From Synchiropus splendidus (Eukaryota > Chordata > Actinopteri > Syngnathiformes > Callionymidae), in NCBI RefSeq assembly GCF_027744825.2, contig NC_071350.1, positions 1,984,001 through 2,048,000 of the forward strand: a stretch of DNA of 64,000 nt, in the 5' to 3' direction. Positions 1-7,570 of the stretch are shown here, piece after piece. The notes under the pieces were generated by a model. That model had not been told where the DNA came from, made no database searches, and saw nothing but the letters and a program-made list of their open reading frames with translations. The position numbers and the translations under genes are program-made. How positions within the stretch are numbered: position 1 is the stretch's first letter; each line of letters begins with the position of its first letter.

Positions 1-2
1 TT

Positions 3-2750
3 TTTCTCTCCATACCAGAAGAGACACAATTCGACAATTGTCTTTATTTGATGACAAATGGTTCTAAACCATGGTCAGACGGCAAGTCTTCCCCGGACAC
101 CCATTTCGGGGAAGAGGAGGTTTATCCTAGGTGTCAACCAGGGAAAGATTGCAGAAACAAAGGGCCCAAGAGTGATGAGTACGACACTAGCCCACGAGAC
201 ACTGGCTTACGCAATGTTTATTGGAGGTGGCATCTGTTGACCACTATGAGCGAACAAAATAGGAACAAGATTAATGGATCGGGAGGAGAGTACATTGCAG
301 ATCAGCATCCAGATAGTAAATTCTGGAAAGCTTGGCTGAAATACCCTGTGGTACAGAGAAGAGTCATGTGGTACAGATTAAGAGCATTGCAAGAAGATGG
401 TATATTATGCCATAATAAACAGTTTAATGGTAAAGGAATGGAAGAAGGAAATGACTGTCACAAAGAAGCATGTGAGTGCCGAAGGGACCAAATAGGCCTC
501 GCGATCCCTATGATGACGCAGCAACCTTGGAAAAACTGGGTCAGAAATAATCAGTCAGTTTGGTGGGCTGAAGCTAAGAGATGTTTATCTCAAAAGCTTG
601 GTATAAACATAACTCATGTCAAATACGCATATCAGCTCATTAATGAGAAGCCTAACAATACAGAGAATAGGATATTTTATCCTATGAGAGGAAAAGACTG
701 GGCAGAGGCGATGGAGTATTGTACATCGGACCTACCAGTTAATTTATCCTGCCCAAGCGGCCAACCAACAGGTCAACAACTGAATAGTCATAAACACATT
801 ATTCTTCCCACATGTCTGAACGATAAAGCTAAAAATGATCCGACGGTTTTCTTTAAGGCATGGGAATGGTCACAGTTAGCTGGTCTCATTTTGGGACAAG
901 GATTAGGATGGAATTCGTTTGACACAGAAAGTTTAGAAATGTTGATATGGCCACACCTAGTATCGTACGATGAATTACAAACTCCTAGCGATGGAGGAAA
1001 AAATACCACTGTGATACATAGGTTCCTTGTAAACCCAGGATTGCCAGATTCCGTGAATCCACTCAACACATTAAGAGGAAAGGTTAGAAACTATGAAGTA
1101 AAAGTACAGACTGAGCAAGGAGAATGGGGGTATGATTCAGTATACCAGGAGAATATTACTGAATGGAATAAACCATCTACGGAGGGACTCCAAAATGATG
1201 GCCAAAAAACGTGGTACGCCGCTCTTAAAGAAGCAACGTTATTGTTTAACCCAAGTCAATTATGGGGCGACATTACTCAAATAAAAGGAGGTAAAAGAAC
1301 CCCGGGAATGGCCCTTCAGGATCAATTAGCTAATTATCAAAATTTCTTAAAAAGGAAAGAAGTCTCCTGGAATGACTCCAATGGGGAAGTATCTATACGA
1401 GCCTGGCCTCATCTCGCAATGGAACCACTTTTCGTAGAGGCCTCGCCAAAAGATAGTGGACAGAAAAAGGGAAAAGTTGAAGATATATCTACAAGGTACA
1501 CAGCTACGTTTCTGTTGCCCGATCATCTGAAGACAGTCAAACAATATTTTAAACAACACCCGGAATGGCGCCACGTAAGAACAATTCAGTCATCATTCCC
1601 GTTTGTCCATACTACTCTAATGACTACGGAAAGATTTCTGATAGCAGGGCTAGACCTCTTTCAGGTCAATAATACAAGACAAACACAGAGTCAGGTGTTT
1701 GATAAAACTGAATTTAAGAAGACTTGGTTCCCCATTATAAGTAGTGTTCAATATCCACAACTTAGATGGCAACCCCAAGACCCCGAGCATTTTAGTTTAA
1801 ACGTTACAGGATACCAAGGGTGTTTCCGAGCACCTAACCTGAAGCCTAAGGCAGTTTATAGTCACGACTCTAATCCATGTGACCCACATCAGTGGGGTTA
1901 TATCCCGTGTAATAGTTCTGGATGTTTTAATGGGTCCCAAGTAGCCAAGCAACTAAAAAGAGAGCATGAATCCTATTTTACTACTAGGTGGGGAACACAC
2001 GGTATATTGTTGAATAATAGAGAAAAAATGTGTGGACGGCTTGGAATACATGTAGCCATACCACACTGGCCGAAAGTGGCTGCTCCGATTGGGCTTTTAG
2101 AAAGTATAAATCCAGGGTTCCTCATGTATAATCAGTATGAAACATATCGAGATCAACTATGTAACAAAGACAGAGTGTATGCAAAATCACAGACACATGT
2201 TTTTGAATTGGATGATATAATCCTATCAAAGATGACATACAGTAATTCATCTCCCTGGTACATTCCAAAAGGAGAGAGAAGCTGCGTATATGAGGAATAT
2301 AGTGCCCCTGAGATCAATATAACCAAGGACCCATATGCCTGTGAGAAATTAAACGATTATTGGCATGTTGTACGTGACTTTCGGAAGAAAGTACCGACGG
2401 CAGGATGGCTAGGGTTTTTTGGAATGATGTCGGAAGCTATGATGTATGGAATAGGACAGGGAGTTGTAGATACAGCGGCAGCTGTGTGGGAAATTATCGA
2501 ATTTATATGGTGGTACCTAAAATGGATATTGCTTGTATTAGCGATCCTCGTAGCTCTCGCCGTAATCTCTAAAGTAGTCACTTTATGTCGGTGCCTTAAT
2601 AGTATATGCTGCTATCCGTGCCGTGCAGTCCAAAGACGAAAAGGAAGACAAGAGAAAGAGTTCTTGAGAAAGGCTCTTCGAGATGTCAAAGAAGAAATAA
2701 AGAAAAAGAAGCAAGAAAAGTGGAAAAAAGTCAATGGACAGGGGGTATAG
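3..2750 (+). CDS. env: Retroviral envelope glycoprotein, spumavirus-like, 5' end outside window
   Basis: The frame is open across the left window edge (no stop from base 3; the first ATG, at 51, is internal), so the leader or signal region lies outside and at least 916 codons are visible. Many N-x-S/T sites and scattered cysteines mark an ectodomain. Near the C-terminus a glycine- and alanine-rich stretch and a Trp-rich pre-membrane segment precede one membrane span of about 25 residues. A Cys-rich juxtamembrane stretch (CRCLNSICCYPC) and a Lys-rich tail follow. A tail rich in lysine fits ER retrieval as known for foamy virus Env, but no exact terminal KKxx is present. I see no canonical R-x-K/R-R cleavage site. 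The large size, extra ORFs downstream and a 1.15-kb LTR favour a spuma-like retrovirus over gamma- or betaretroviruses; that assignment is inferred. Role: receptor binding and fusion on virion and cell membranes. No frame breaks are seen. Confidence 0.75.
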   Translation, partial: FLSIPEETQFDNCLYLMTNGSKPWSDGKSSPDTHFGEEEVYPRCQPGKDCRNKGPKSDEYDTSPRDTGLRNVYWRWHLLTTMSEQNRNKINGSGGEYIADQHPDSKFWKAWLKYPVVQRRVMWYRLRALQEDGILCHNKQFNGKGMEEGNDCHKEACECRRDQIGLAIPMMTQQPWKNWVRNNQSVWWAEAKRCLSQKLGINITHVKYAYQLINEKPNNTENRIFYPMRGKDWAEAMEYCTSDLPVNLSCPSGQPTGQQLNSHKHIILPTCLNDKAKNDPTVFFKAWEWSQLAGLILGQGLGWNSFDTESLEMLIWPHLVSYDELQTPSDGGKNTTVIHRFLVNPGLPDSVNPLNTLRGKVRNYEVKVQTEQGEWGYDSVYQENITEWNKPSTEGLQNDGQKTWYAALKEATLLFNPSQLWGDITQIKGGKRTPGMALQDQLANYQNFLKRKEVSWNDSNGEVSIRAWPHLAMEPLFVEASPKDSGQKKGKVEDISTRYTATFLLPDHLKTVKQYFKQHPEWRHVRTIQSSFPFVHTTLMTTERFLIAGLDLFQVNNTRQTQSQVFDKTEFKKTWFPIISSVQYPQLRWQPQDPEHFSLNVTGYQGCFRAPNLKPKAVYSHDSNPCDPHQWGYIPCNSSGCFNGSQVAKQLKREHESYFTTRWGTHGILLNNREKMCGRLGIHVAIPHWPKVAAPIGLLESINPGFLMYNQYETYRDQLCNKDRVYAKSQTHVFELDDIILSKMTYSNSSPWYIPKGERSCVYEEYSAPEINITKDPYACEKLNDYWHVVRDFRKKVPTAGWLGFFGMMSEAMMYGIGQGVVDTAAAVWEIIEFIWWYLKWILLVLAILVALAVISKVVTLCRCLNSICCYPCRAVQRRKGRQEKEFLRKALRDVKEEIKKKKQEKWKKVNGQGV

Positions 2751-3396
2751 CTAGGTTTGGGTTAGGCATCCCACTTATGTATTAAGGATTAAGGTACTGG
2801 CCACGAAAGTACCTGAGGGGGAAGTAAATAAGGAAAATCTTAGGATGAAAATCATAATTTTAACCTGAGTGTTAGGCATCATTTTAATAATATTAATATT
2901 ACTTAACTTCAAAGTTACCCAGTTCTCCTAAAGAGAGGACTGGTGTTGAAGGACGGACAATACACCGTGTAAAATCATAGTTACTTAGAGTTCTCTTAAA
3001 ACTCTCAGAGGGTGGAGAGAGAGAGAGAAAGAGAGTGAGAGATCAAAAGTTACCACTGTAATAACAGAAAAATACATCTTAATCAGTACCAAAGTATTAG
3101 TTTACGATATCAATTCAGGATTGATTAAAATGAGAACTAAATGATACAACTTTGCAGAGCAATGTAATACGCTCCATAGCTTTTACCCACGATTACATTA
3201 AAATACCCATAAAGTGTTTAAACACAGCACGGAACCAGACAATAGTTTGGACTCTCTTCTGGATGACATGGGCGTGTACTGGAGCAGATGCACTGACGCT
3301 CCGCCTACATCAACAGGGGACTCAAGGTAACGCCTCCATCCGCAAGCACCTGTAAAGAGCAGCGCAGCAAGTATCTCACGTTTAGTCGCACTGAAC
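2751..3396 (+). other. Env to accessory-gene spacer with purine tract
   Basis: No convincing gene is visible; short frames begin without ATG. There is a near-pure purine run around 3008-3043 (GA-rich, interrupted by single T). A strong-looking splice donor, CAAG|GTAACG, has its GT at 3327-3328, which would allow a short leader exon to join the acceptor at 4067-4068. The string gttaggcatc occurs twice (about 2763 and 2871). Confidence 0.4.
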
Positions 3397-4047
3397 ATGG
3401 CAAGCAACCAGACGAACACCACCGGGTGTCACCCCGAGAGTCCTCCCCAGGTAGGGGCAGATTTTATTGATTTTGCAATGCTGTCCATTTTGCAAGTAAT
3501 ATTTGTTCCTCCATTACATAAGCAAAAAACTTGTCTGGGATGCATCCTCGGATTAATAGTAGGGTGCATTCGCTTTTTCGTTAGAAAAGCATCCCCTTTA
3601 CATGCCTCGTTCGGCCTCATTGGAGGCGTGGGTTTAAATTTAAGCCCTCAGAGACCATGGCTTTGGCCGACCGCGGTCGCCATAGTGTACGTACTGGACA
3701 GTCTGTACACCGAATTGGCCCTTTTGTTTTGCATAAGTTCTCAGTGTACCTATTGCATTATAGCAGGAACGGCGATATACTTCATACTCATAGGCTCATT
3801 GCTGACATTAATTTGGTCAACCCTGGGGAGGTATAAAAAAGCAGCACTTAATCTTACTGCGCAATGGATGATTCTGATGATATGGATTCTGTTCAAAAAG
3901 TTAGCTGGAGGAACTTCTTTGTATCTCTCTGTGTTTTATATAGGTTATCTGATGGGGACTTGTTACCCCATAAAGATATGGAAAACTTCGAACAGCATAA
4001 GGCTGTTTGGAATGGCGTCTACTGTTCGTAGACCTTCTCAAAATTGA
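3397..4047 (+). CDS. Multi-pass membrane protein encoded by the provirus, unknown function
   Basis: 216 codons from an ATG in good context (A at -3, G at +4). The first 20 residues are polar with one N-x-T site (NQTNTT). The rest is strongly hydrophobic, with about five or six candidate membrane spans, for example near residues 25-40, 45-60, 90-115, 118-145 and 155-190, separated by short basic loops. It lies between env and the regulatory-type ORFs, where foamy viruses carry their Tas/Bet genes, but it resembles neither. I do not recognise a family. The frame is intact, so it may be real and expressed from a spliced mRNA. The GC content and codon use look like the flanking provirus. A captured host membrane gene or a novel accessory gene are both possible. 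Confidence 0.55.
   Translation: MASNQTNTTGCHPESPPQVGADFIDFAMLSILQVIFVPPLHKQKTCLGCILGLIVGCIRFFVRKASPLHASFGLIGGVGLNLSPQRPWLWPTAVAIVYVLDSLYTELALLFCISSQCTYCIIAGTAIYFILIGSLLTLIWSTLGRYKKAALNLTAQWMILMIWILFKKLAGGTSLYLSVFYIGYLMGTCYPIKIWKTSNSIRLFGMASTVRRPSQN
3832..3838 (+). promoter_or_regulatory. Candidate internal promoter TATA box
   Basis: The sequence ggTATAAAAaag lies inside the membrane-protein ORF and about 220 bases before the regulatory ORFs. Foamy viruses are known to use an internal promoter near the end of env for their transactivator. Placement here is suggestive only; no initiator was identified. Confidence 0.3.
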
Positions 4048-4056
4048 CATTTTGTA

Positions 4057-4350
4057 ATGTTTCTGCAGGGCCCAATTGTGATTACGGACGGGAACGACAA
4101 AGCAGATCAATGGGATCCATGGCACACACAAAAAACGAGAGTCCTGTTAGCCCTAGATGTGATCATGGAGCCCCTTGATCCCGGAACCAAAGTCCGCCCT
4201 GTAGACAAAGGAAAACATAGGATTTTTAGTTGGGGACCCTCCACCAAAATGGTTGAATATTGGAGGGGCGAGCCCTGCATGAGATTTACAGCAAAGGTGT
4301 CACGCGGTGTACTTACCCAAGATCATAAAAAGAAGGTCCAAAAATTGTGA
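4057..4350 (+). pseudogene. First part of regulatory (Tas/Bel-position) ORF, interrupted by TGA
   Basis: 98 codons including the TGA at 4348-4350; the same frame then stays open for another 63 codons to a second stop at 4540-4542. The next large ORF begins in a different frame overlapping that point. So one ancestral gene may be broken by a nonsense change and a frameshift, or separate exons may be spliced around them. The visible protein is Trp-rich and basic near its end. By position it corresponds to the foamy virus transactivator/Bet region. No homology can be claimed from sequence reading alone. Confidence 0.4.
4061..4068 (+). other. Candidate 3' splice site before the regulatory ORF
   Basis: A short pyrimidine run ending in ctgcag|GG matches an acceptor. 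The frame of the following ORF is open on both sides of it, so the nearby ATG at 4057 may not be the true start; an upstream exon could supply it. Confidence 0.35.
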
Positions 4351-4529
4351 ATACCGCATGAAATCAAAGCGAGGGATCGGGTTGTGTGGTCATTCGAAAA
4401 GGAGAGCCCGTTCATTCTCCAGGCATGGCCATGCTTTGTGGTAATGTGCCAGGAGAACGAGCCATTGAACCATTGGCTCCCAGTTGTTTGTGCTGAACTC
4501 TGGGAGTTTACGTTCCCCGGGGATGATAA

Positions 4530-6047
4530 GCTGCCCCGTTGACCACGCGCGCCATTAGGGCGTACCATTGTAAAATAGGACCTGGGCAGACATCCTGGAT
4601 TGAACGCGGAGCATTCCATCCTCCGTATATGATGGAGGGAATGGTGCTGAGAACCGAACAGGTGGGAGAAATATACAACGAAGACTTGGGAAATGTTAGC
4701 CCAGCCAGACCTTGGGGGCCAGGAAACATTCAGCCAGGCTACCAACCTCCCGAGAATCAGATTTACCTCTATGACCCAAACTTACTGATGGTGACTCAAT
4801 GGCAGAAAGACGTCGTGAGTGTGTATGAGGACTGGGAGGAGTGCGTCGTCAGGGAGCATGATGAATTGTGGCATGGGGGGCTTGGTACACAACATTACCA
4901 AGGAGGATATTGTCCTAGTGGTTACTATGAGTGGATCGAAAGGTTGTTGAAAGACAGATCAGTGGTGCCCACGGCACTTGGTTGGCATATGCAAGGACCA
5001 GTCACTTGGGAAAAATTCGCCCGACTGGTGATGAGTGGAGCTAAGGAGGAAGCAATGCCGGTGTTGAAGGGAAATCGCGACTGGAGGCGCCCTGCCATGC
5101 TCCAACAGTACAAACGGCAACTCGGGAGGCCCGCCCCCCGGAGAGCAAACCCGGCGAGACGTTGGGCAAGGAGAGCCGCGACATCCAGTAGCACAGAGGT
5201 GGCCTCTGGAGGGAGAAGCAATCTCCCGTCCAATGACGAGACACCTGCCAGCTCGGAGTCGGTAGCTACTCCAGCCCCAAGGGCACCCAAGTGTCGGAGG
5301 GCCTCCGTGTCTGTACCGATGTACCCTGAGCCAGCGCGGTCCTCTCCCGAACCACTGCCGAATGCCCCACCACCTTCAGAAAGTAGTGCAGTTGAGGACA
5401 GCCAGGAAGAACAGCCAGATCACCAAGGAGATGCCAGCGCAGCAAATTGTGCTTATTGTAAGGGAGAATTAGTAGCCCTTAAAGATCCACTCCTTTGTAA
5501 GCACGATGGCCATATCTTGGGAAGTTGCCACCTGTGTGGGTTAAACATGAGGGACATCAGCTTTGTCTTCCCTGATGTTGGACAGTTCGTAGCAGGCCCC
5601 GTTAATGACTCTCACACGGGGACAGATGGCCCTGTGGAGATGAACCCCGGAAGCATGCTAAACCCTGTACCCCCGGCATCACCAAGACGCCAGACACCTT
5701 CTCCTCAAACTGAAGACTCCAGTGATCTGTGCCCCACATCTTCTCAATCTGCAAGCCACTCGACTCCAGCCCCACGAAATGAATATTCACCCAGTACTCC
5801 CCAAGATGAGGTTCCAGGTCCCGCAGCGTCTGAGGATTGTGGTGGAGAACCTAATGACTACACTGCCCCTTTGACGTCCAGCCCTACGTCGCCTGGTGTG
5901 CCAAGATCGGCATCGGCGCTGATGTGGATCTGCTACTACGTGAACATGATGAGAGAATTGGATGATCTCGAGTCACTGCTGAGACAACGAAATGATGACG
6001 ACGAAGGAATCGGACCACTGGACTTTGACGAATTGGACAAATGGTGA
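4530..6047 (+). CDS. Regulatory-type protein with zinc-binding cluster and acidic C-terminus
   Basis: Open from just after the stop at 4527-4529 to 6047; the first ATG is at 4629, so the true start is either there or on an upstream exon. Layout of the frame, numbering from the codon at 4539: a Trp/Tyr-rich globular part (about 20-200) with basic Arg-rich stretches near 190-215; a Pro/Ser-rich linker (220-300); a Cys/His cluster C304-x2-C307-x12-C320-x-H322-x2-H325-x4-C330-x2-C333; a second Pro/Ser-rich linker; and a very acidic tail ending with DFDELDKW, typical of a transcriptional activation domain. It is the last gene before the polypurine tract. Role inferred: nuclear transactivator acting on the LTR, by analogy with foamy virus Tas. 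The zinc cluster does not match a family I can name. Confidence 0.55.
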   Translation, partial: AAPLTTRAIRAYHCKIGPGQTSWIERGAFHPPYMMEGMVLRTEQVGEIYNEDLGNVSPARPWGPGNIQPGYQPPENQIYLYDPNLLMVTQWQKDVVSVYEDWEECVVREHDELWHGGLGTQHYQGGYCPSGYYEWIERLLKDRSVVPTALGWHMQGPVTWEKFARLVMSGAKEEAMPVLKGNRDWRRPAMLQQYKRQLGRPAPRRANPARRWARRAATSSSTEVASGGRSNLPSNDETPASSESVATPAPRAPKCRRASVSVPMYPEPARSSPEPLPNAPPPSESSAVEDSQEEQPDHQGDASAANCAYCKGELVALKDPLLCKHDGHILGSCHLCGLNMRDISFVFPDVGQFVAGPVNDSHTGTDGPVEMNPGSMLNPVPPASPRRQTPSPQTEDSSDLCPTSSQSASHSTPAPRNEYSPSTPQDEVPGPAASEDCGGEPNDYTAPLTSSPTSPGVPRSASALMWICYYVNMMRELDDLESLLRQRNDDDEGIGPLDFDELDKW

Positions 6048-6061
6048 AGGAAGATATTTTC

Positions 6062-6070
6062 GGAGGGGGA
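6062..6070 (+). other. Polypurine tract
   Basis: GGAGGGGGA directly abuts the TG of the LTR and lies 15 bases after the last viral stop codon, the expected arrangement for plus-strand priming in reverse transcription. Confidence 0.8.
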
Positions 6071-6110
6071 TGTTGTATATACTGGAAGTTCGAAAATATT
6101 ATAATCAAAA

Positions 6111-6174
6111 CCTGCTAAATAATATTTGGTATTGTTTCTGTTTTTATCATTAATGGACCTGCTAAATAATATTT
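6111..6174 (+). repeat. U3 direct repeat of 17 bp
   Basis: CCTGCTAAATAATATTT occurs at 6111-6127 and 6158-6174, upstream of the LTR TATA box. Repeated U3 elements usually bind activators; here a transactivator-response element is a reasonable guess. Confidence 0.5.
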
Positions 6175-6210
6175 AACGGACGTCGGTGTGTCTTCAAAGC
6201 TGTGTGTGGC

Positions 6211-6217
6211 TATATAA
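6211..6217 (+). promoter_or_regulatory. LTR TATA box
   Basis: GGCTATATAAGCG is a strong TATA motif; the start of R is then expected near 6238-6245. Confidence 0.7.
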
Positions 6218-6401
6218 GCGCTCGGAGATGTGACCCTGGGTTCTTGCTCTTTTTGGATCTTCGCCCGCGTCTGTCCGCTGTAAGGTTTTATATCTTATCT
6301 TGGGACGGTGCTCTTGCTGTTTGCTCTCGGACCATTTGATTTTAACTCATCTTTTATTTCTCTCTTACTATTTTTGAATTAATCCTTTTTATTGCAGTAA
6401 T

Positions 6402-6480
6402 TTTGATTATATGATTTTGAAGTATTTTTTGATTATACGGTCTTTGAAGTATTTTTGATTATATGGTTTTTGAAGTATAT
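6402..6480 (+). repeat. About 30-bp tandem repeat in LTR
   Basis: Three imperfect copies of a unit reading TTTTTGATTATATGG plus TTTTTGAAGTA. It lies just before the paired hairpins. Confidence 0.55.
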
Positions 6481-6485
6481 GTACT

Positions 6486-6543
6486 AGTACCAGCGTCTGG
6501 CGGTACTTTTGATATTGTTGGGTATCAGCGTCTGGCGATACCC
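6486..6543 (+). promoter_or_regulatory. Two hairpins with identical loop and covarying stems
   Basis: Copy 1 (6486-6507): stem AGTACC/GGTACT around loop AGCGTCTGGC. Copy 2 (6520-6543): stem GGGTATC/GATACCC around the same 10-nt loop. The stems differ in sequence yet both pair perfectly, which points to selection on RNA (or cruciform) structure. They lie in the predicted R region, so they would be at both ends of the viral RNA. Confidence 0.6.
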
Positions 6544-6638
6544 TTGAGTTTATGGATTTTATTATTTTTGGTTGACTTTGCTGTTTTTACTATTCTTTTA
6601 TTAATTTTTTGAAGAAACATTTTTGTGACAAAAAACAT

Positions 6639-6644
6639 AATAAA
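6639..6644 (+). terminator. LTR poly(A) signal
   Basis: AATAAA about 400 bases after the predicted start of transcription, followed by mixed T/G-containing sequence; this would set the R/U5 boundary shortly downstream. Confidence 0.55.
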
Positions 6645-6962
6645 ATTCAGTACGAATTAAGTACTGAAAAGGCACAACGGCGTTGATCCCTGACTACTAA
6701 AGAATCAACTGGCTCCTACCTACTACCATCAATTGGGTTATAGGTGAGTTACTGTTTGATTTCCTCCTGTTGCACATGTAATGAGTGTCTCACATGGTAG
6801 CATTATTCCATCCTGAATTATTGTGTCAATGATTAGGTGGTAGTTTTAGGCATTTATGGGGAAAATGTTATTTGAAAGGAATGGATTTAGGATCCGATCA
6901 TGAGTCCCTAAACGAAGTTAAGTAAAGAGACTACGGTAAGGTGTAGCATTGTAAGGTCAAGA

Positions 6963-6980
6963 ACCTGTTTCTAAACAGGT
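6963..6980 (+). other. U5 hairpin
   Basis: ACCTGTTT-CT-AAACAGGT is a perfect 8-bp inverted repeat with a 2-nt centre (DNA reading; an RNA loop would open more pairs), directly followed by CGGG...CCCG. Possibly part of the structured viral leader RNA. Confidence 0.4.
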
Positions 6981-7222
6981 CGGGCTAATTAAATAACCCG
7001 CTCAGTGAAGCGCCGACACTACTCACTAATATAATAAGGTATAGTTGATACGCTTGTTATAGTCTTAGAACCGTGTCCGCAACAAGAGGCTGACTGAGTT
7101 GACCAACCGAGGGGCCCTTTACCAGAGAGGCAAAGGGAGGTAGTGTGCTCGGAACTAGGGACGGCTTATGTTATAGCCAATCGCCTTGTACACAAGACCT
7201 TGAAAACCTAAACCCGACGACA

Positions 7223-7570
7223 CGCATTGTGCCATAACTTTGCATAAAGCTTCAGAACATGAAATTTTCACATCCCACTATAGCAGAAATGGTCTTTCTA
7301 GTAGTTGCACATCAAATCTAAGCTGTCTGAAGTGTATTTCAAAAGTTATCAACTTTTTTCTGTTTGGCGTTCCGGAATCGACCTTATCTCAGGCTGAAAT
7401 TGCGTTTTCTCCATTGTGCCATAATTTTGCAGGGAAGCTTCAGAACATGAAATTTTCACCTCCCACAATGGCAGAAAGGGTCTTTCTAGTAGTTGCACAT
7501 CACATCTAAGCTGTCTGAAGTGTTTTTCCAAAGTTATCAACATTTTTATGTTTGGCGTTCCGGAACCCAC
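7223..7570 (+). repeat. 188-bp satellite array, short block between two LTRs
   Basis: About two monomers of the satellite described at 17653. It begins mid-monomer (CGCATTGTGCC) at the provirus junction and ends at GGAACCCAC where the solo LTR is inserted. Confidence 0.9.

Larger units (their letters stand above)
6071..7222 (+). mobile_element. 3' LTR of spuma-like endogenous retrovirus
   Basis: It starts TGTTGT after the polypurine tract and ends ACGACA where the 188-bp satellite begins, giving short imperfect inverted ends TGTYGT...ACRACA. At 1152 bp it is long, as in foamy viruses. U3 is only about 170 bases up to the start site predicted from the TATA box at 6211, leaving an unusually long R-U5. 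A poly(A) signal lies at 6639-6644. The flanking satellite would place CGCA as the 4-bp target duplication, but the 5' side is outside the window, so it is untested. Confidence 0.8.

Noticed and set aside
3152..3355. 67-codon frame between env and the membrane-protein ORF
   Set aside because: No ATG at its start and no recognisable features; part of it may be a leader exon because of the donor at 3327, but coding is not supported.
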